The position numbers were made by a program, and so were the translations under genes. This document shows, piece after piece, positions 49,801 to 63,736 of a stretch of 64,000 nucleotides of DNA. The stretch lies in NCBI GenBank assembly GCA_902826835.1, contig CADEGH010000016.1, positions 4,885 to 68,884 on the forward strand, written 5' to 3'. The notes below the pieces were generated by a model. The model searched no databases, was not told the origin of the DNA, and was given only the letters and a program-made list of their open reading frames with translations. Each line of letters begins with the position of its first letter. Position 1 is the first letter of the stretch. The stretch is from an uncultured bacterium (GTDB lineage: Bacteria; Planctomycetota; GCA-002687715).

Positions 49801-51009
49801 ATGGCTAAGGAAGTCTTCGTCAGGAATAAGCCTCACGTCAACATCGGCACGATCGGCCACGTTGACCATGGCAAAACCACGCTGACCGCCACCATCACGA
49901 AGTCCCTCGCTCTCAAGGGGCTGGCGCAGATCCGCAACTACGATCAGATCGACAACGCCCCCGAAGAGAAGGCGCGCGGTATCACCATCAACACCGCTCA
50001 CGTCGAGTACGAGACCACCAACCGCCACTACGCCCACGTCGACTGCCCCGGCCACGCGGACTATGTGAAGAACATGATCACGGGTGCGGCCCAGATGGAC
50101 GGCACCATCCTGGTCGTCTCCTCGGCGGACGGCCCGATGCCCCAGACCCACGAGCACATCCTCCTGGCTCGCCAGGTCGGTGTCCCCGCCATCGTGGTGT
50201 TCATGAACAAGGTCGACCAGGTCGACGACCCCGAGCTCTTGGACCTCGTCGAGGTCGAGATCCGCGAACTCCTGAGCAAGCACGGCTTCCCCGGCGACAA
50301 GACCCCCGTGGTCAAGGGCTCCGCGCTCAAGGCTTCGGAGGCGATCGACAAGGGGGCCAAGCCCGATCACGCCGACCTCAAGTGCATCTATGAGCTCATG
50401 GATGCCGTGGATGCCTTCATCCCGGAGCCGAAGCGCGAGATCGACAAGCCGTTCCTCATGCCCGTCGAAGACGTGTTCTCGATCGAAGGTCGTGGAACCG
50501 TGGTGACCGGGCGCGTCGAGCGCGGGATCGTCAAGGTGAACGACAACCTTGAGATCGTCGGGCTCATGCCCGAGCCGAGGAAGACGGTGTGCACCGGCGT
50601 CGAGATGTTCCGCAAGGTGCTGGACGAGGGCCGAGCCGGCGACAACGTCGGCGTGCTCCTCCGTGGCACCAAGAAGGAAGAGGTCGAGCGTGGCCAAGTT
50701 CTCGCGGCCCCCGGCTCGATCACTCCCCACACCAACTTCGAGGCCGAGGTGTACATCTTGAAGAAGGAAGAGGGTGGACGTCACACCCCGTTCTTCACTG
50801 GCTATCGCCCGCAGTTCTACTTCCGCACCACCGACGTGACCGGAACCGCCAAGCTGCCTGATGGCGTCGAGATGGTGATGCCTGGCGACAACATCAAGAT
50901 GTCGATCGAACTGATCTCTCCGATCGCCATGGACGCCGGCCTCCGCTTCGCCATTCGCGAAGGTGGCCGAACGGTCGGCGCTGGTGTGGTCGCGAAGATC
51001 ATCAAGTAG
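49801..51009 (+). CDS. tuf: Elongation factor Tu
   Basis: A 402-residue GTPase that carries aminoacyl-tRNA to the ribosome. The G motifs are [26 protein letters not shown] and NKVDQVDD. The C-terminal barrel has [13 protein letters not shown] and [20 protein letters not shown]. The ATG at 49801 follows AAGGAG at nine bases. It is expected to be co-transcribed with the four upstream tRNAs. Downstream, three tandem hairpins separate it from secE. Neither tRNA-Trp nor rpmG is found in the 158-base gap, unlike many bacteria. Confidence 0.98.
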   Translation: MAKEVFVRNKPHVNIGTIGHVDHGKTTLTATITKSLALKGLAQIRNYDQIDNAPEEKARGITINTAHVEYETTNRHYAHVDCPGHADYVKNMITGAAQMDGTILVVSSADGPMPQTHEHILLARQVGVPAIVVFMNKVDQVDDPELLDLVEVEIRELLSKHGFPGDKTPVVKGSALKASEAIDKGAKPDHADLKCIYELMDAVDAFIPEPKREIDKPFLMPVEDVFSIEGRGTVVTGRVERGIVKVNDNLEIVGLMPEPRKTVCTGVEMFRKVLDEGRAGDNVGVLLRGTKKEEVERGQVLAAPGSITPHTNFEAEVYILKKEEGGRHTPFFTGYRPQFYFRTTDVTGTAKLPDGVEMVMPGDNIKMSIELISPIAMDAGLRFAIREGGRTVGAGVVAKIIK

Positions 51010-51018
51010 CCAATAGGC

Positions 51019-51142
51019 GAGGGCCGACCGGCGCGCGCCGGAGCCCTCGGTGAGTTGGCATCTCAAGGACGTCCGAGCGGGCCTGTGGGCACGCTCGGAC
51101 CCCTGTGTTGAAGGATCAGACCTCCCGAACCGAGTTCGGGAG
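51019..51142 (+). promoter_or_regulatory. Three tandem hairpins between tuf and secE
   Basis: Hairpin 1 pairs GAGGGC with GCCCTC around an inner CCGGCGCGCGCCGG palindrome (51019-51048). Hairpin 2 pairs GTCCGAGCG with CGCTCGGAC (51071-51100). Hairpin 3 pairs CTCCCGAAC with GTTCGGGAG around only three bases (51122-51142). None has a T-run. They could lower read-through from tuf to secE or serve as RNA processing sites. Confidence 0.6.
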
Positions 51143-51167
51143 CGTGCGAACGGAGTGGGGATCGACG

Positions 51168-51614
51168 ATGGAGACCTACAAGAAGGGCGAAGGCACGCTG
51201 GTTCGGCGAATCGTGTTCTTCGCGATCGCCGGGATCCTCGTCTGGGGTGGCCAGGGGTTCTATACCTGGTTGATCAACCTCGACATGTTCAACGGCCTAT
51301 TCCGCAAGGGGCTGGTCGGGGGCGAGGACGGGACATTCATCCCCGTCTTCAACCAGCGGCTGAATCTCGGCTTCGTTCTCGGTTGGGGTTTTTCCATCCT
51401 GTCCATCTGGGGACTCTGGAAGTGGTTGAACCGCCCGAAGGTTGCCGACTTCCTCATCGAGACCGAAGAAGAACTCCGCAAGGTTTCCTGGCCCACGTGG
51501 AAGGACGCCTGGAACTCGGCCCTGATCGTGCTTGCGTTTGTCGCTCTGCTCACGGTATTCCTGTGGGTTTGCGACGTCGGCACCTACAATCTGCTCGCTT
51601 TGGCCCTCGCCTGA
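51168..51614 (+). CDS. secE: Preprotein translocase subunit SecE
   Basis: A 148-residue translocase subunit. The conserved amphipathic segment ETEEELRKVSWPTWKDAW lies near 100-117 and is followed by the essential helix ALIVLAFVALLTVFLWVCDV. Two extra membrane helices precede it (IVFFAIAGILVWGGQGFYTW and FVLGWGFSILSIWGLWKWL), giving three helices as in E. coli rather than one. The ATG at 51168 (METYKKGEG) is chosen. An in-frame GTG/TTG start upstream would include the third hairpin. nusG starts 13 bases after the stop. Confidence 0.93.
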   Translation: METYKKGEGTLVRRIVFFAIAGILVWGGQGFYTWLINLDMFNGLFRKGLVGGEDGTFIPVFNQRLNLGFVLGWGFSILSIWGLWKWLNRPKVADFLIETEEELRKVSWPTWKDAWNSALIVLAFVALLTVFLWVCDVGTYNLLALALA

Positions 51615-51627
51615 GCAAGGCACGACG

Positions 51628-52227
51628 ATGACTGAACAAATCCCTGACCCTTCGCTGGTGGCCGCGGAGTCCATTCCGCGCCCAGCCGGCGCCGTCTGGT
51701 TCGCGGTTCGCGTCCAGAGCAACAAGGAGGAGTCGGTCAAGCGCAACATGGATCGCCGCATCGAGCTTCGCGGCCTTCAGCGCAAGATCGTGCAGGTCGT
51801 CGTTCCCACCGAAAAAATTGCCGAGATCAAGAACGGCAAGCGCCGCACTCGCCAGGTCAAGACTTATCCCGGGTACGTCCTCGTCGAAATGCTGATGGAC
51901 GACGAGACCTGGGCGTTCGTCCGGGAAACCGGCGGAGTCGGCGACTTTGTGGGCGGGGGCGGGAACATCCACCAAAAGCCCTTTCCCCTGCGTCCCGAAG
52001 AGGTCAACAAGATCTTCGGACTTGAGGTTCCTGGTCAGGAACCCGCCAAGATCAAGATCAACCTCTCGACCGGAGACAAGGTCAAGATCCGCGAAGGCCC
52101 CTTCGAGAACTTCGATGGCGTCGTCGAGGAGATCAACGAACAAAAGGGAACGGTGCGGGTCACCGTGACCATTTTCGGCCGGGCCACGCCGGTCGAGCTC
52201 AAATACTGGGAAATCGAAGCGATCTGA
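51628..52227 (+). CDS. nusG: Transcription termination/antitermination protein NusG
   Basis: A 199-residue elongation factor that binds RNA polymerase and Rho or S10. The NGN domain has WFAVRVQSNKEESVKRNM, then KTYPGYVLVEMLMDDETW and the loop GGVGDFVGGGGN. The KOW domain has DKVKIREGPFENFDGVVEEI. The first 20 residues before WFAVRV are an extension with no clear motif. The ATG at 51628 is chosen as the first start after secE. Confidence 0.96.
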   Translation: MTEQIPDPSLVAAESIPRPAGAVWFAVRVQSNKEESVKRNMDRRIELRGLQRKIVQVVVPTEKIAEIKNGKRRTRQVKTYPGYVLVEMLMDDETWAFVRETGGVGDFVGGGGNIHQKPFPLRPEEVNKIFGLEVPGQEPAKIKINLSTGDKVKIREGPFENFDGVVEEINEQKGTVRVTVTIFGRATPVELKYWEIEAI

Positions 52228-52260
52228 GCGGCTCGGAGCTTTCGAACAAGGGTTCATCAC

Positions 52261-52686
52261 ATGGCCAAACAAGTCACCACGAAGATCAAGTTGCAGTGCC
52301 CGGGTGGGCAGGCCACTCCCGCTCCGCCCGTCGGCCCGGCTCTCGGACAGCACGGTGTCAACATCGGCATGTTCGTGAAGCAGTTCAACGACGCCACCAA
52401 GGCACAGCCGGGCATGATCATCCCGGTCGAAATCACCGTCTACAACGACCGATCCTTCGACTTCATCCTGAAGTCTCCCCCGGCGGCCGTGCTGCTGAAG
52501 AAGCTCGCGGGGATCCCCAAGGGAGCGGGTCGGCCCAAGGCCGAGACGGTGGGGCAGGTGACGCGGGCGCAGGTTCGCGAAATTGCCAAGATCAAAAAGA
52601 ACGAACTCAATTCGGCTTCGGAAGAAGCCGCCATGCGCGTGATCGAAGGAACTGCTCGTTCCTCGGGCATTCGCGTGGTCGATTGA
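52261..52686 (+). CDS. rplK: 50S ribosomal protein L11
   Basis: A 141-residue protein of the GTPase-associated centre. It has [20 protein letters not shown] followed by [16 protein letters not shown], then [10 protein letters not shown] and the C-terminal rRNA-binding helix region with [20 protein letters not shown]. The family's normal length is kept. It is 33 bases after nusG in the conserved nusG-rplK-rplA order. Confidence 0.98.
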   Translation: MAKQVTTKIKLQCPGGQATPAPPVGPALGQHGVNIGMFVKQFNDATKAQPGMIIPVEITVYNDRSFDFILKSPPAAVLLKKLAGIPKGAGRPKAETVGQVTRAQVREIAKIKKNELNSASEEAAMRVIEGTARSSGIRVVD

Positions 52687-52792
52687 TGCGACAGTTTCCC
52701 CGCCTTCGCTCGGAAGGCGGACCTCGATGCGGTGGGCTTCCGGACGGGTCGGACCGCGTCGAGTTGGTGATGGCGTCCGGAGGAGCGAGGTG

Positions 52793-53476
52793 ATGGCGCA
52801 CAGAGGTAAGCGCTACCGAGCCGCCGCGTCGATCCGAGAGGCTGAAAAGCCCTACGGACTCGCGGAGGCGGTCGATCTCCTCGCGAAGTTTCCGAAGCCG
52901 AAATTCGACGAGACCGTCACGGTCACGATTCGGCTCGGGATCGACGCGAAGAAATCGGACCAAGTCGTCCGCGGTTCCATTTCCCTGCCACACGGCATCG
53001 GAAAGGAACTGCGGGTGGTCGTGTTCGCCGAGGGGGCTCGGGCCGAAGAGGCCAGGGCCGCTGGTGCAATCCAGGTCGGTTCCGCCGATCTCGCCGAGAA
53101 GGTTCTCGGCGGGTGGACGGAGTTCGACGTGGCGATCGCCAGTCCCGACATGATGAAGCATGTCGGCAAACTCGGTAAGGTCCTGGGCCCGCAGGGCAAA
53201 ATGCCCTCGCCCAAGGCCGGAACCGTGACCATGGACATCGGGCAGGCCGTACGCGAGTTCAAGGCCGGCAAGATCGAGTTTCGCAACGACGCCGGCGGCA
53301 ATCTGGCCGCCCCCATGGGGAAGCGATCCTTCCCGAAACAAAAGCTCCTGGACAACATCCAGGCTTTCCTTACCTACGTCGGGACCCTGAAACCGCCTAC
53401 TGCCAAGGGCAATTTCGTGACCAAGGCAGTTCTGGCGGCGACGCAGAGCCCCGGCATCCGCATTTCGGTCGGTTAG
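52793..53476 (+). CDS. rplA: 50S ribosomal protein L1
   Basis: A 227-residue protein of the L1 stalk. It starts MAHRGKRYRAAA and has FPKPKFDETVTVTIRLGID, RGSISLPHGIGKELRVVVF, and GKLGKVLGPQGKMPSPKAGT. It ends KAVLAATQSPGIRISVG. The ATG at 52793 has AGGAG and GAGG just upstream. L1 usually represses its own operon by binding the mRNA. The 106-base gap after rplK may hold that site but I see no certain copy. Confidence 0.97.
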   Translation: MAHRGKRYRAAASIREAEKPYGLAEAVDLLAKFPKPKFDETVTVTIRLGIDAKKSDQVVRGSISLPHGIGKELRVVVFAEGARAEEARAAGAIQVGSADLAEKVLGGWTEFDVAIASPDMMKHVGKLGKVLGPQGKMPSPKAGTVTMDIGQAVREFKAGKIEFRNDAGGNLAAPMGKRSFPKQKLLDNIQAFLTYVGTLKPPTAKGNFVTKAVLAATQSPGIRISVG

Positions 53477-53492
53477 TCGAGGAGGCACAACC

Positions 53493-54029
53493 ATGAGTAA
53501 AGCCATCAATGCTGCCTTGATCGACAGCCTCGAGAACGAGTTGAAGAACTCGGACTCCTGCGTTCTCGTCGGAACGGTCGGCATGACCGTGGCCGAAGCG
53601 AGCGCATTCCGCAACAAGCTTCGTGGTCACTCATTCCGCATGCGGGTCGTGAAGAACGCTTTGGCTGCCAAGGCGTTCGATCGGCACGGATGGAACGGAT
53701 TGGGAGATCGCCTGAAGGGTATGTCCGCCGTCGTCTACGGAGGCGAAGGCGCGATCGCGATCAGCAAGATGCTGGTCGCGGAAAAGAAGACCCTGAAGGA
53801 GAAGCTGGTCATCCACGGTGGTTACTCGGAAGGGGAGGTCGTCGATGCTGCTGGCGTCGATGCGCTTTCCAGGGTTCCGGGGCGCCCCGAACTCTTGAGC
53901 ATGACGCTCGGGGGCCTTGCCGGCCCGATCAGCGGCATGTCTCGGAACTTGGATGGCCTCTTGACCGAAATGCATGGGCTCTTGACCTCGCTTGCCGACC
54001 AAAAGGAAAAGGCCGGCAGCGCGGCGTGA
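53493..54029 (+). CDS. rplJ: 50S ribosomal protein L10
   Basis: A 178-residue base of the L7/L12 stalk. The N-terminal domain reads ALIDSLENELKNSDSCVLVG and RVVKNALAAKAF. The C-terminal helix that binds L7/L12 dimers includes LLTEMHGLLTSLADQKEKAG. It follows rplA by 16 bases, with GAGGAGG upstream, so there is no space for an E. coli-type long rplJ leader. Confidence 0.96.
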   Translation: MSKAINAALIDSLENELKNSDSCVLVGTVGMTVAEASAFRNKLRGHSFRMRVVKNALAAKAFDRHGWNGLGDRLKGMSAVVYGGEGAIAISKMLVAEKKTLKEKLVIHGGYSEGEVVDAAGVDALSRVPGRPELLSMTLGGLAGPISGMSRNLDGLLTEMHGLLTSLADQKEKAGSAA

Positions 54030-54103
54030 GAGCAGGTAGTCCCTGAGCACAGCACCCGTTCCCCCTCGCGACCAGCGCGGGAGAACTCGTGGAGAACAAG
54101 AAA

Positions 54104-54502
54104 ATGTCGACGACCACTTACCCTGAGAAGATTCAGAAGATCCTTGATTCGATCGGTGACATGACCGTCCGCGAGCTCGTTGAGCTCAAGGAAGCCTTCA
54201 AGACCACCTTCAAGGTCGAGGCGGCTGCTCCCGTGTTCGCCGGCGCGATGCCCGGCGCGGCGGCGGCGGCGGCTCCGGCCGTCGAAGAGAAGACCACTTT
54301 CGATGTGGTCTTGAAAGAAGGCGGCGCCAACAAGATCGCGGTGATCAAGGTCATCCGCGAGATCACGAGCCTGGGCCTGAAGGAGGCCAAGGATCTCGTC
54401 GATGGCGCTCCCAAGACGGTGAAGGAAGGCGCTTCGAAGGAAGACGCCGATGCTCTCAAGAAGAAGCTGACCGACGCGGGTGCGACGGTCGAGCTCAAGT
54501 GA
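54104..54502 (+). CDS. rplL: 50S ribosomal protein L7/L12
   Basis: A 132-residue stalk protein. The N-terminal dimerisation part is [20 protein letters not shown], an alanine-rich hinge follows ([14 protein letters not shown]), and the factor-binding domain ends with [19 protein letters not shown] and GATVELK. Two starts are possible: GTG at 54089 or ATG at 54104. Both have a purine-rich site upstream. I prefer the ATG by family length. Confidence 0.96.
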   Translation: MSTTTYPEKIQKILDSIGDMTVRELVELKEAFKTTFKVEAAAPVFAGAMPGAAAAAAPAVEEKTTFDVVLKEGGANKIAVIKVIREITSLGLKEAKDLVDGAPKTVKEGASKEDADALKKKLTDAGATVELK

Positions 54503-54536
54503 TCTTCACCCTCCAGGGTGGTCGGGACGCGAGGGG

Positions 54537-54613
54537 GTTCGGCTCCTTCCTCACGTTCCGAATGAGAGCGAACAAGGGCCCCTCCCGAAGGTCGGGAGTG
54601 GTTCGAGCCGAAC
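54537..54613 (+). promoter_or_regulatory. Structured RNA element between rplL and rpoB
   Basis: An outer nine-base inverted repeat, GTTCGGCTC (54537-54545) with GAGCCGAAC (54605-54613), encloses an inner hairpin CTCCCGA/TCGGGAG (54582-54588 with 54592-54598). A short T-rich GTTTCTA follows. It lies in the 256-base rplL-rpoB gap. E. coli has an attenuator and an RNase III site at the same location, so an analogous role is plausible. The rest of the gap shows no coding content. Confidence 0.6.
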
Positions 54614-54758
54614 GTTTCTAATGCAGCGGGTACGTCCATCGCTCCAAGCGACCGGGACAGGCGGCGCGCGACCTCATCCTCCAAGCCGTTTTGGCGGGGG
54701 ACGGGTGGCGTGCCGCTTGTGCTGTTCCTGAGCGGTGGACCTTCGCCGAGGTGAGACG

Positions 54759-57700
54759 ATGACTTTGCAGTCGCGGAACTACGGGCGCGGGGACGAGGTC
54801 TTGCCGGTCCCGGATCTGACCGAGCTTCAGATCAAGTCGTACCGGGAATTCCTCCAAGAGGATGCCCCGGTGGCGGAGCGCAAGCTCGTGGGGCTCGAAG
54901 GCATTCTGCGCGAAACGTTTCCCATCGAGTCCTACGACAAGACCATGAAGCTGGTCTATCTGGGCTACGAACTCGGGAAGCCGCGCTACAACCCCGAGGA
55001 GTGCCGTCTGCTGAAGCAGACCTTCGGCATGCCCTTCAAGGTCCGAGTGCGACTCGACAAAGCGGAGCCGGTCGAAGAGGACGTCTATCTAGGGGAAATT
55101 CCCCGCATGGTGGGCGGGGGTGAGTTCATCGTCAACGGCGCCGAGCGGGTCATCGTCTCTCAGCTCCATCGCTCCCCGGGGGTCGACTTTTCCGTCGACG
55201 TGCAGTCCGGCGAAAAGAAGCTCCACTCGTGCTGGATCATTCCGGAGCGTGGCTCCTGGATCGAAATCAACGTCACGAAAAAAGACGTTCTGAACGTCAA
55301 AATCGATCAGAGCGGCAAGTTTCTCGCGACGACCATTATCCGCGCGTTCGACCCGAAATACGGGACCGACGAGGCCATCATCCGGCTGTTCCATCCCACG
55401 AAGGTGGTCAAGCTCGGCAACAAGGCCGCCCTCGAGAAGATTCGCGGCGCCTTCGTCGTCGGGGCCATTGTGGATCCCGAAAGCGGAGAGCCTCGCGTCG
55501 CCTCCGGCGAGCAGCTCACCGACGAGCATCTGAAGGACATCGGCCGATCCGACCTCACCGAGATCGAGATCATCGACGGCCAGCCTCGCGAGTTCCTGCT
55601 CCTCAACACCCTTCGCGAGGATACCGCGAAGACCCACGAAGAAGCTCTGCTTCGGATTTACCAGCGCTTCCGACCCGGGAATCCGCCCCAGCTCGAGAAG
55701 TCGCGCGACCTGTTCAACGAGAAGTTCCGGGACGCTGCCCGGTATCGACTCGGCAAGGTCGGGCGCTTCCGCCTCAACCGTAAGTTCAACCAGACCGTCT
55801 CCGAAGAGGAGATGACCTTGACCGTCGACGACTTCATCAGCGCGATGAAGTACATCCTCGCCCTGCGGGCCAACGACCCGGCTGCCGAAGTGGACGACAT
55901 CGACCACTTGGGCAACCGGCGTGTGCGCACGCTCTGCGAGCTGGCCGCCGACGAGTTCCGCAAGGGCTTCCTCAAGCTTCGCAAGACGGCGCAAGAGCGC
56001 ATGAACCTGGAGAAGGACAACCTCACTCCTCGTGCGCTGATCAACGCCAAGACGATTTCGTCGTCGATCGATTACTTCTTCGGTCGTGGCGAGCTGAGTC
56101 AGGTGGTCGACCAGACCAACCCCTTGTCCCAGCTCACCCACGAGCGCCGCTTGTCGGCCCTCGGGCCGGGTGGTCTCAATCGCAAACGCGCCGGATTCGA
56201 AGTGCGCGACGTGCACATCTCCCACTACGGTCGCATTTGTCCGATCGAAACGCCGGAAGGCACGAACATCGGATTGATCGCGAGCCTTGGGATCTACGCC
56301 AACGTCGACGAGTACGGCTTCCTCATCACGCCGTACCGCGTCGTGAACAAGGGCAAGGTCACCAACGAAGTCGTGCACCTTCGTGCCGACGAGGAGTCGA
56401 GGACGATCATCGCCCCGGCCGACGCTCCGATGGACGACAAGGGCCGCTTCACCGAAGAGCGCGTCATGGCGCGCATGTACGGCGACTTCCGCTTCGTGCC
56501 GAGGGAAGAGATCAACTACCTCGATATCTCGACGCGGCAAATCGTTGGGGTTTCGGCCAGCTTGATCCCGTTCCTCGAGCACGACGACGCCAACCGCGCG
56601 TTGATGGGTTCGAACATGCAGCGCCAAGCGGTGCCGCTGGTTCGCACCGAGCCTCCCGTGGTCGCCACCGGCATGGAGCGCGTGGTCGCCCGCAACAGCG
56701 GGATGGTGGTCACGGCTCGTCAGGCCGGAACCGTCAAGCGCGTCAGCTCTCAGGAAATCCAGGTCGGCGACGATGTCTATCGGCTGAAGAAGTTTGTCGG
56801 CCTGAATGAACGCACCTGCCTCAACCAAAAACCCATCGTGCGCGAGGGGGAGAAGGTGGAAGCGGGACAGGTCATCGCCGACGGCGCCGCTACGCACCAG
56901 GGAGAACTCTCCCTCGGGCGCAACGTGATGGTCGCCTTCATGACCTGGGACGGATACAACTTCGAAGACGCCATCCTGATTTCCGAGAACTTGGTCAAGC
57001 AGGACTACTACACCAGCATCCACATCGATTCGTACGAGACCGAAATCCGCGAGACGAAGCTCGGGCGCGAAGAATTCACGCGCGATATCCCGAACGTCTC
57101 CGAGCGGGCTCTGAAAAACCTCGATGACGACGGCATCGTGCGGACTGGCACCAAGGTTCGCCCCGGCGACATCCTGGTCGGCAAGGTCGCACCCAAGTCC
57201 AAGAACGAGCTCTCGCCCGAAGAGAAGCTCCTCCACGCCATCTTCGGACGGGCTGGCGAGGACGTGAAGAACGACTCTCTCGAAGTGCCGTCAGGCACGG
57301 AGGGGATCGTCATCCACACCGAGAAGTTCTCGCGCAAGGTCAACCAGACGGAGGAAGAGCGCCAGAAGAACCTGGCCGAGATCCGCAAGGCGGAGAGCAC
57401 CTTCCTGCAGCTCTACAAAGAAGAGCTCACCGGTCTGACCGGGCGCTTGAACGAACTCCGGGACACGCCGCTCCACGATCCGAAGACGCGGAAGAAGATC
57501 GCCGCCGACGAAGCCAACGACATCCCACACCTCAAAGCGGTGCGGGAGATGATTTTCGCGGCGGTGGACGCCACCAAGGAAATCAAGATCAAGAAGACCT
57601 CCCAGGAGGTCATGAAGAAGTACTTCGACCGCATCGACGAGTACGAAACCGAGAAGACCAAGCGGGTGAACCGCCTGTCCCGCGGCGACGAACTCCCGAC

Positions 57701-58451
57701 CGGCGTGCTCGAAATGGTGAAGGTGTACGTCGCGACGAAGCGACGCATCTCGGTCGGCGACAAAATCGCCGGTCGTCACGGCAACAAGGGTGTCATTTCG
57801 CGCATCCTTCCCGTCGAAGACATGCCATTCCTCGCGGATGGCACCCCCGTCGAGATGGTGTTGAACCCTCTGGGCGTTCCGTCGCGAATGAATGTCGGGC
57901 AGATCCTCGAAACCCACCTCGGGTGGGCGGCGAAGAAGCTCGGGGTTCAGGCGATCACTCCGGTCTTCGACGGCGCGAGCGAGCAGGACATCGAAGCCTT
58001 GCTCGGAGAAGCCGGCCTTCCCACCGAGGGGAAGGTCACTCTGTACGACGGTCGCACCGGGGAACCGTTCGAGCAGAAGGTGACGGTGGGCTACATGTAC
58101 ATGCTCAAGCTCCACCATCTCGTGGACGAGAAAATCCACGCCCGAGCCACGGGACCTTACTCGCTCATCACGCAGCAGCCCCTCGGCGGCAAGGCTCGTT
58201 TCGGTGGCCAGAGGTTCGGGGAAATGGAAGTGTGGGCACTCGAGGCGTACGGCGCCGCCTACATCCTCCAGGAGCTGCTCACCGTCAAGTCAGACGACGT
58301 CGACGGCCGCACGAAGATCTACGAATCGATGGTGAAGGGTGAAAACACCCTGGAGGCGGGCACCCCCGTTTCCTTTGACGTGCTCTGCAACGAAATCAAG
58401 GGACTTTGCTTGAACATCGAGCTGCACCGCGAACGCGCGCTGCTCGGCTGA
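54759..58451 (+). CDS. rpoB: DNA-directed RNA polymerase subunit beta
   Basis: A 1230-residue subunit. It has [15 protein letters not shown] early. The rifampicin pocket is [20 protein letters not shown] followed by [16 protein letters not shown]. The equivalents of E. coli Asp516, His526 and Ser531 are Asp, His and Ser, so no classical resistance change is visible. The C-terminus has [20 protein letters not shown] and [19 protein letters not shown]. The ATG at 54759 follows GAGGTGAG. An ATG-type start 24 bases upstream is possible. rpoC begins 17 bases after the stop. Confidence 0.97.
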   Translation: MTLQSRNYGRGDEVLPVPDLTELQIKSYREFLQEDAPVAERKLVGLEGILRETFPIESYDKTMKLVYLGYELGKPRYNPEECRLLKQTFGMPFKVRVRLDKAEPVEEDVYLGEIPRMVGGGEFIVNGAERVIVSQLHRSPGVDFSVDVQSGEKKLHSCWIIPERGSWIEINVTKKDVLNVKIDQSGKFLATTIIRAFDPKYGTDEAIIRLFHPTKVVKLGNKAALEKIRGAFVVGAIVDPESGEPRVASGEQLTDEHLKDIGRSDLTEIEIIDGQPREFLLLNTLREDTAKTHEEALLRIYQRFRPGNPPQLEKSRDLFNEKFRDAARYRLGKVGRFRLNRKFNQTVSEEEMTLTVDDFISAMKYILALRANDPAAEVDDIDHLGNRRVRTLCELAADEFRKGFLKLRKTAQERMNLEKDNLTPRALINAKTISSSIDYFFGRGELSQVVDQTNPLSQLTHERRLSALGPGGLNRKRAGFEVRDVHISHYGRICPIETPEGTNIGLIASLGIYANVDEYGFLITPYRVVNKGKVTNEVVHLRADEESRTIIAPADAPMDDKGRFTEERVMARMYGDFRFVPREEINYLDISTRQIVGVSASLIPFLEHDDANRALMGSNMQRQAVPLVRTEPPVVATGMERVVARNSGMVVTARQAGTVKRVSSQEIQVGDDVYRLKKFVGLNERTCLNQKPIVREGEKVEAGQVIADGAATHQGELSLGRNVMVAFMTWDGYNFEDAILISENLVKQDYYTSIHIDSYETEIRETKLGREEFTRDIPNVSERALKNLDDDGIVRTGTKVRPGDILVGKVAPKSKNELSPEEKLLHAIFGRAGEDVKNDSLEVPSGTEGIVIHTEKFSRKVNQTEEERQKNLAEIRKAESTFLQLYKEELTGLTGRLNELRDTPLHDPKTRKKIAADEANDIPHLKAVREMIFAAVDATKEIKIKKTSQEVMKKYFDRIDEYETEKTKRVNRLSRGDELPTGVLEMVKVYVATKRRISVGDKIAGRHGNKGVISRILPVEDMPFLADGTPVEMVLNPLGVPSRMNVGQILETHLGWAAKKLGVQAITPVFDGASEQDIEALLGEAGLPTEGKVTLYDGRTGEPFEQKVTVGYMYMLKLHHLVDEKIHARATGPYSLITQQPLGGKARFGGQRFGEMEVWALEAYGAAYILQELLTVKSDDVDGRTKIYESMVKGENTLEAGTPVSFDVLCNEIKGLCLNIELHRERALLG

Positions 58452-58468
58452 GAGGCACGGAGATAGCC

Positions 58469-62614
<4,146 letters not shown>

Positions 62615-62632
62615 ACCGGCTTGGGATCGGGC

Positions 62633-62656
62633 GGGCGGCGCGATACAGTGCCGCCC
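62633..62656 (+). terminator. Hairpin after rpoC
   Basis: GGGCGGC (62633-62639) pairs with GCCGCCC (62650-62656) around a ten-base loop, 18 bases after the rpoC stop. There is no T-run. It may give partial termination or processing before rpsL. The remaining bases to 62782 hold no gene. Confidence 0.4.
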
Positions 62657-62782
62657 CGCAAGCCGATCTTGCTTTCCTCGGGATTTCGGCCCCTGCCGAG
62701 GGAATCACGACCTGCGAATCGATGGTGGCCGATCGCATTTGGATCTTGAGTCAAGAACGGTCAACGACCGGAGTTACGGCAG

Positions 62783-63160
62783 ATGCCGACGATCAATCAA
62801 CTGGTCCGCAAGGGCCGGGTTCAGCAGAAGCGGCGGAGCAAGTCTCCCATCCTCGACGCCTGCCCGCAAAAGCGGGGAGTGTGTCAGCAGGTGAAGACCA
62901 TGACGCCGAAGAAGCCCAACTCGGCGCTCCGCAAGATCGCCCGCGTGCGTCTCTCGAATGGCAAGGAGACCACCGTTTACATCCCGGGCGAGGGGCATAA
63001 TCTCCAGGAGCACTCGATCGTGCTCATACGCGGTGGCCGCGTGCGCGACCTCCCCGGTGTGCGCTACCACGTGATCCGCGGAACCCTGGACGCTTCAGGG
63101 GTCGATGATCGTCGTCGCAGCCGTTCGAAGTACGGGACGAAGCGTCCCAAGGGTAAGTGA
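62783..63160 (+). CDS. rpsL: 30S ribosomal protein S12
   Basis: A 125-residue decoding-centre protein. [20 protein letters not shown] has the streptomycin-sensitive lysine. The loop [17 protein letters not shown] holds the aspartate that is methylthiolated in many bacteria. It begins [12 protein letters not shown] and ends with the basic KRPKGK. It opens the str gene set (rpsL-rpsG-fusA), here directly behind rpoC. Confidence 0.98.
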   Translation: MPTINQLVRKGRVQQKRRSKSPILDACPQKRGVCQQVKTMTPKKPNSALRKIARVRLSNGKETTVYIPGEGHNLQEHSIVLIRGGRVRDLPGVRYHVIRGTLDASGVDDRRRSRSKYGTKRPKGK

Positions 63161-63169
63161 GGTCGTCCT

Positions 63170-63643
63170 ATGGCGCACAAGTACGAATCGACGGAGCGAT
63201 TTCTGAAGCCGGACCCCAAGTACCAGAGCCGGCTCGTCTCGAAGTTCATCAACTGCATCATGCACGGCGGCAAGAAAGCCGCGGCGCGCATCGTGGTTTA
63301 TGACTGCATGGAGCAGATTGCCAAGAAGATGCCCGGGGAGAATCCCGAGGCGGTCTTCCAGGCGGCGGTTTCCAACGTGAAGCCGGTTATTGAAGTCCGG
63401 TCCAAGCGCGTTGGTGGTGCCAACTACCAAGTGCCGATCGAGGTCAAGCGCAGTCGCCAGCAGACTTTGGCGTTCCGCTGGATCATCGAGGCTTGCCGCG
63501 GGCGCGGCGGGCGCCCGATGTCTCAGCGTCTGTCCGAAGAAATCATGGCCGCCTATCGCAAAGAGGGGGTCGCGGTCACGAAGCGCGACAACACCCACAA
63601 GATGGCCGACGCCAACAAGATGAACGCTCACTTCGCCTGGTAA
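63170..63643 (+). CDS. rpsG: 30S ribosomal protein S7
   Basis: A 157-residue 16S rRNA-binding protein, nine bases after rpsL. It has DPKYQSRLVSKFINCIMHGG followed by KKAAARIVVYDCMEQI, then VKPVIEVRSKRVGGANYQVP and ending KMADANKMNAHFAW. The length matches the family. A strong intrinsic terminator follows, which separates it from fusA. Confidence 0.98.
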   Translation: MAHKYESTERFLKPDPKYQSRLVSKFINCIMHGGKKAAARIVVYDCMEQIAKKMPGENPEAVFQAAVSNVKPVIEVRSKRVGGANYQVPIEVKRSRQQTLAFRWIIEACRGRGGRPMSQRLSEEIMAAYRKEGVAVTKRDNTHKMADANKMNAHFAW

Positions 63644-63655
63644 TTCAGGTCGATC

Positions 63656-63694
63656 ACGCCGACGCTCGGGGAATGCCCGCGTCGGCGTTTTTTT
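63656..63694 (+). terminator. Rho-independent terminator between rpsG and fusA
   Basis: ACGCCGACGC (63656-63665) pairs with GCGTCGGCGT (63679-63688) around a 13-base loop and runs straight into seven T residues. It is the only textbook intrinsic terminator I found in the window. Confidence 0.9.
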
Positions 63695-63736
63695 GTTCGT
63701 AGGGGGACTCTCTCCCAAGGAACGAGGACTTCGATC

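Noticed and set aside
51010-51167. rpmG or tRNA-Trp between tuf and secE
   Set aside because: No L33-like reading frame and no cloverleaf with a CCA anticodon can be formed. The gap is filled by three hairpins.
55089-57236. About 715-codon frame antisense to rpoB
   Set aside because: It lies wholly opposite the conserved beta subunit and is a composition artefact. The same holds for the frames opposite rpoC, secE/nusG and tuf.
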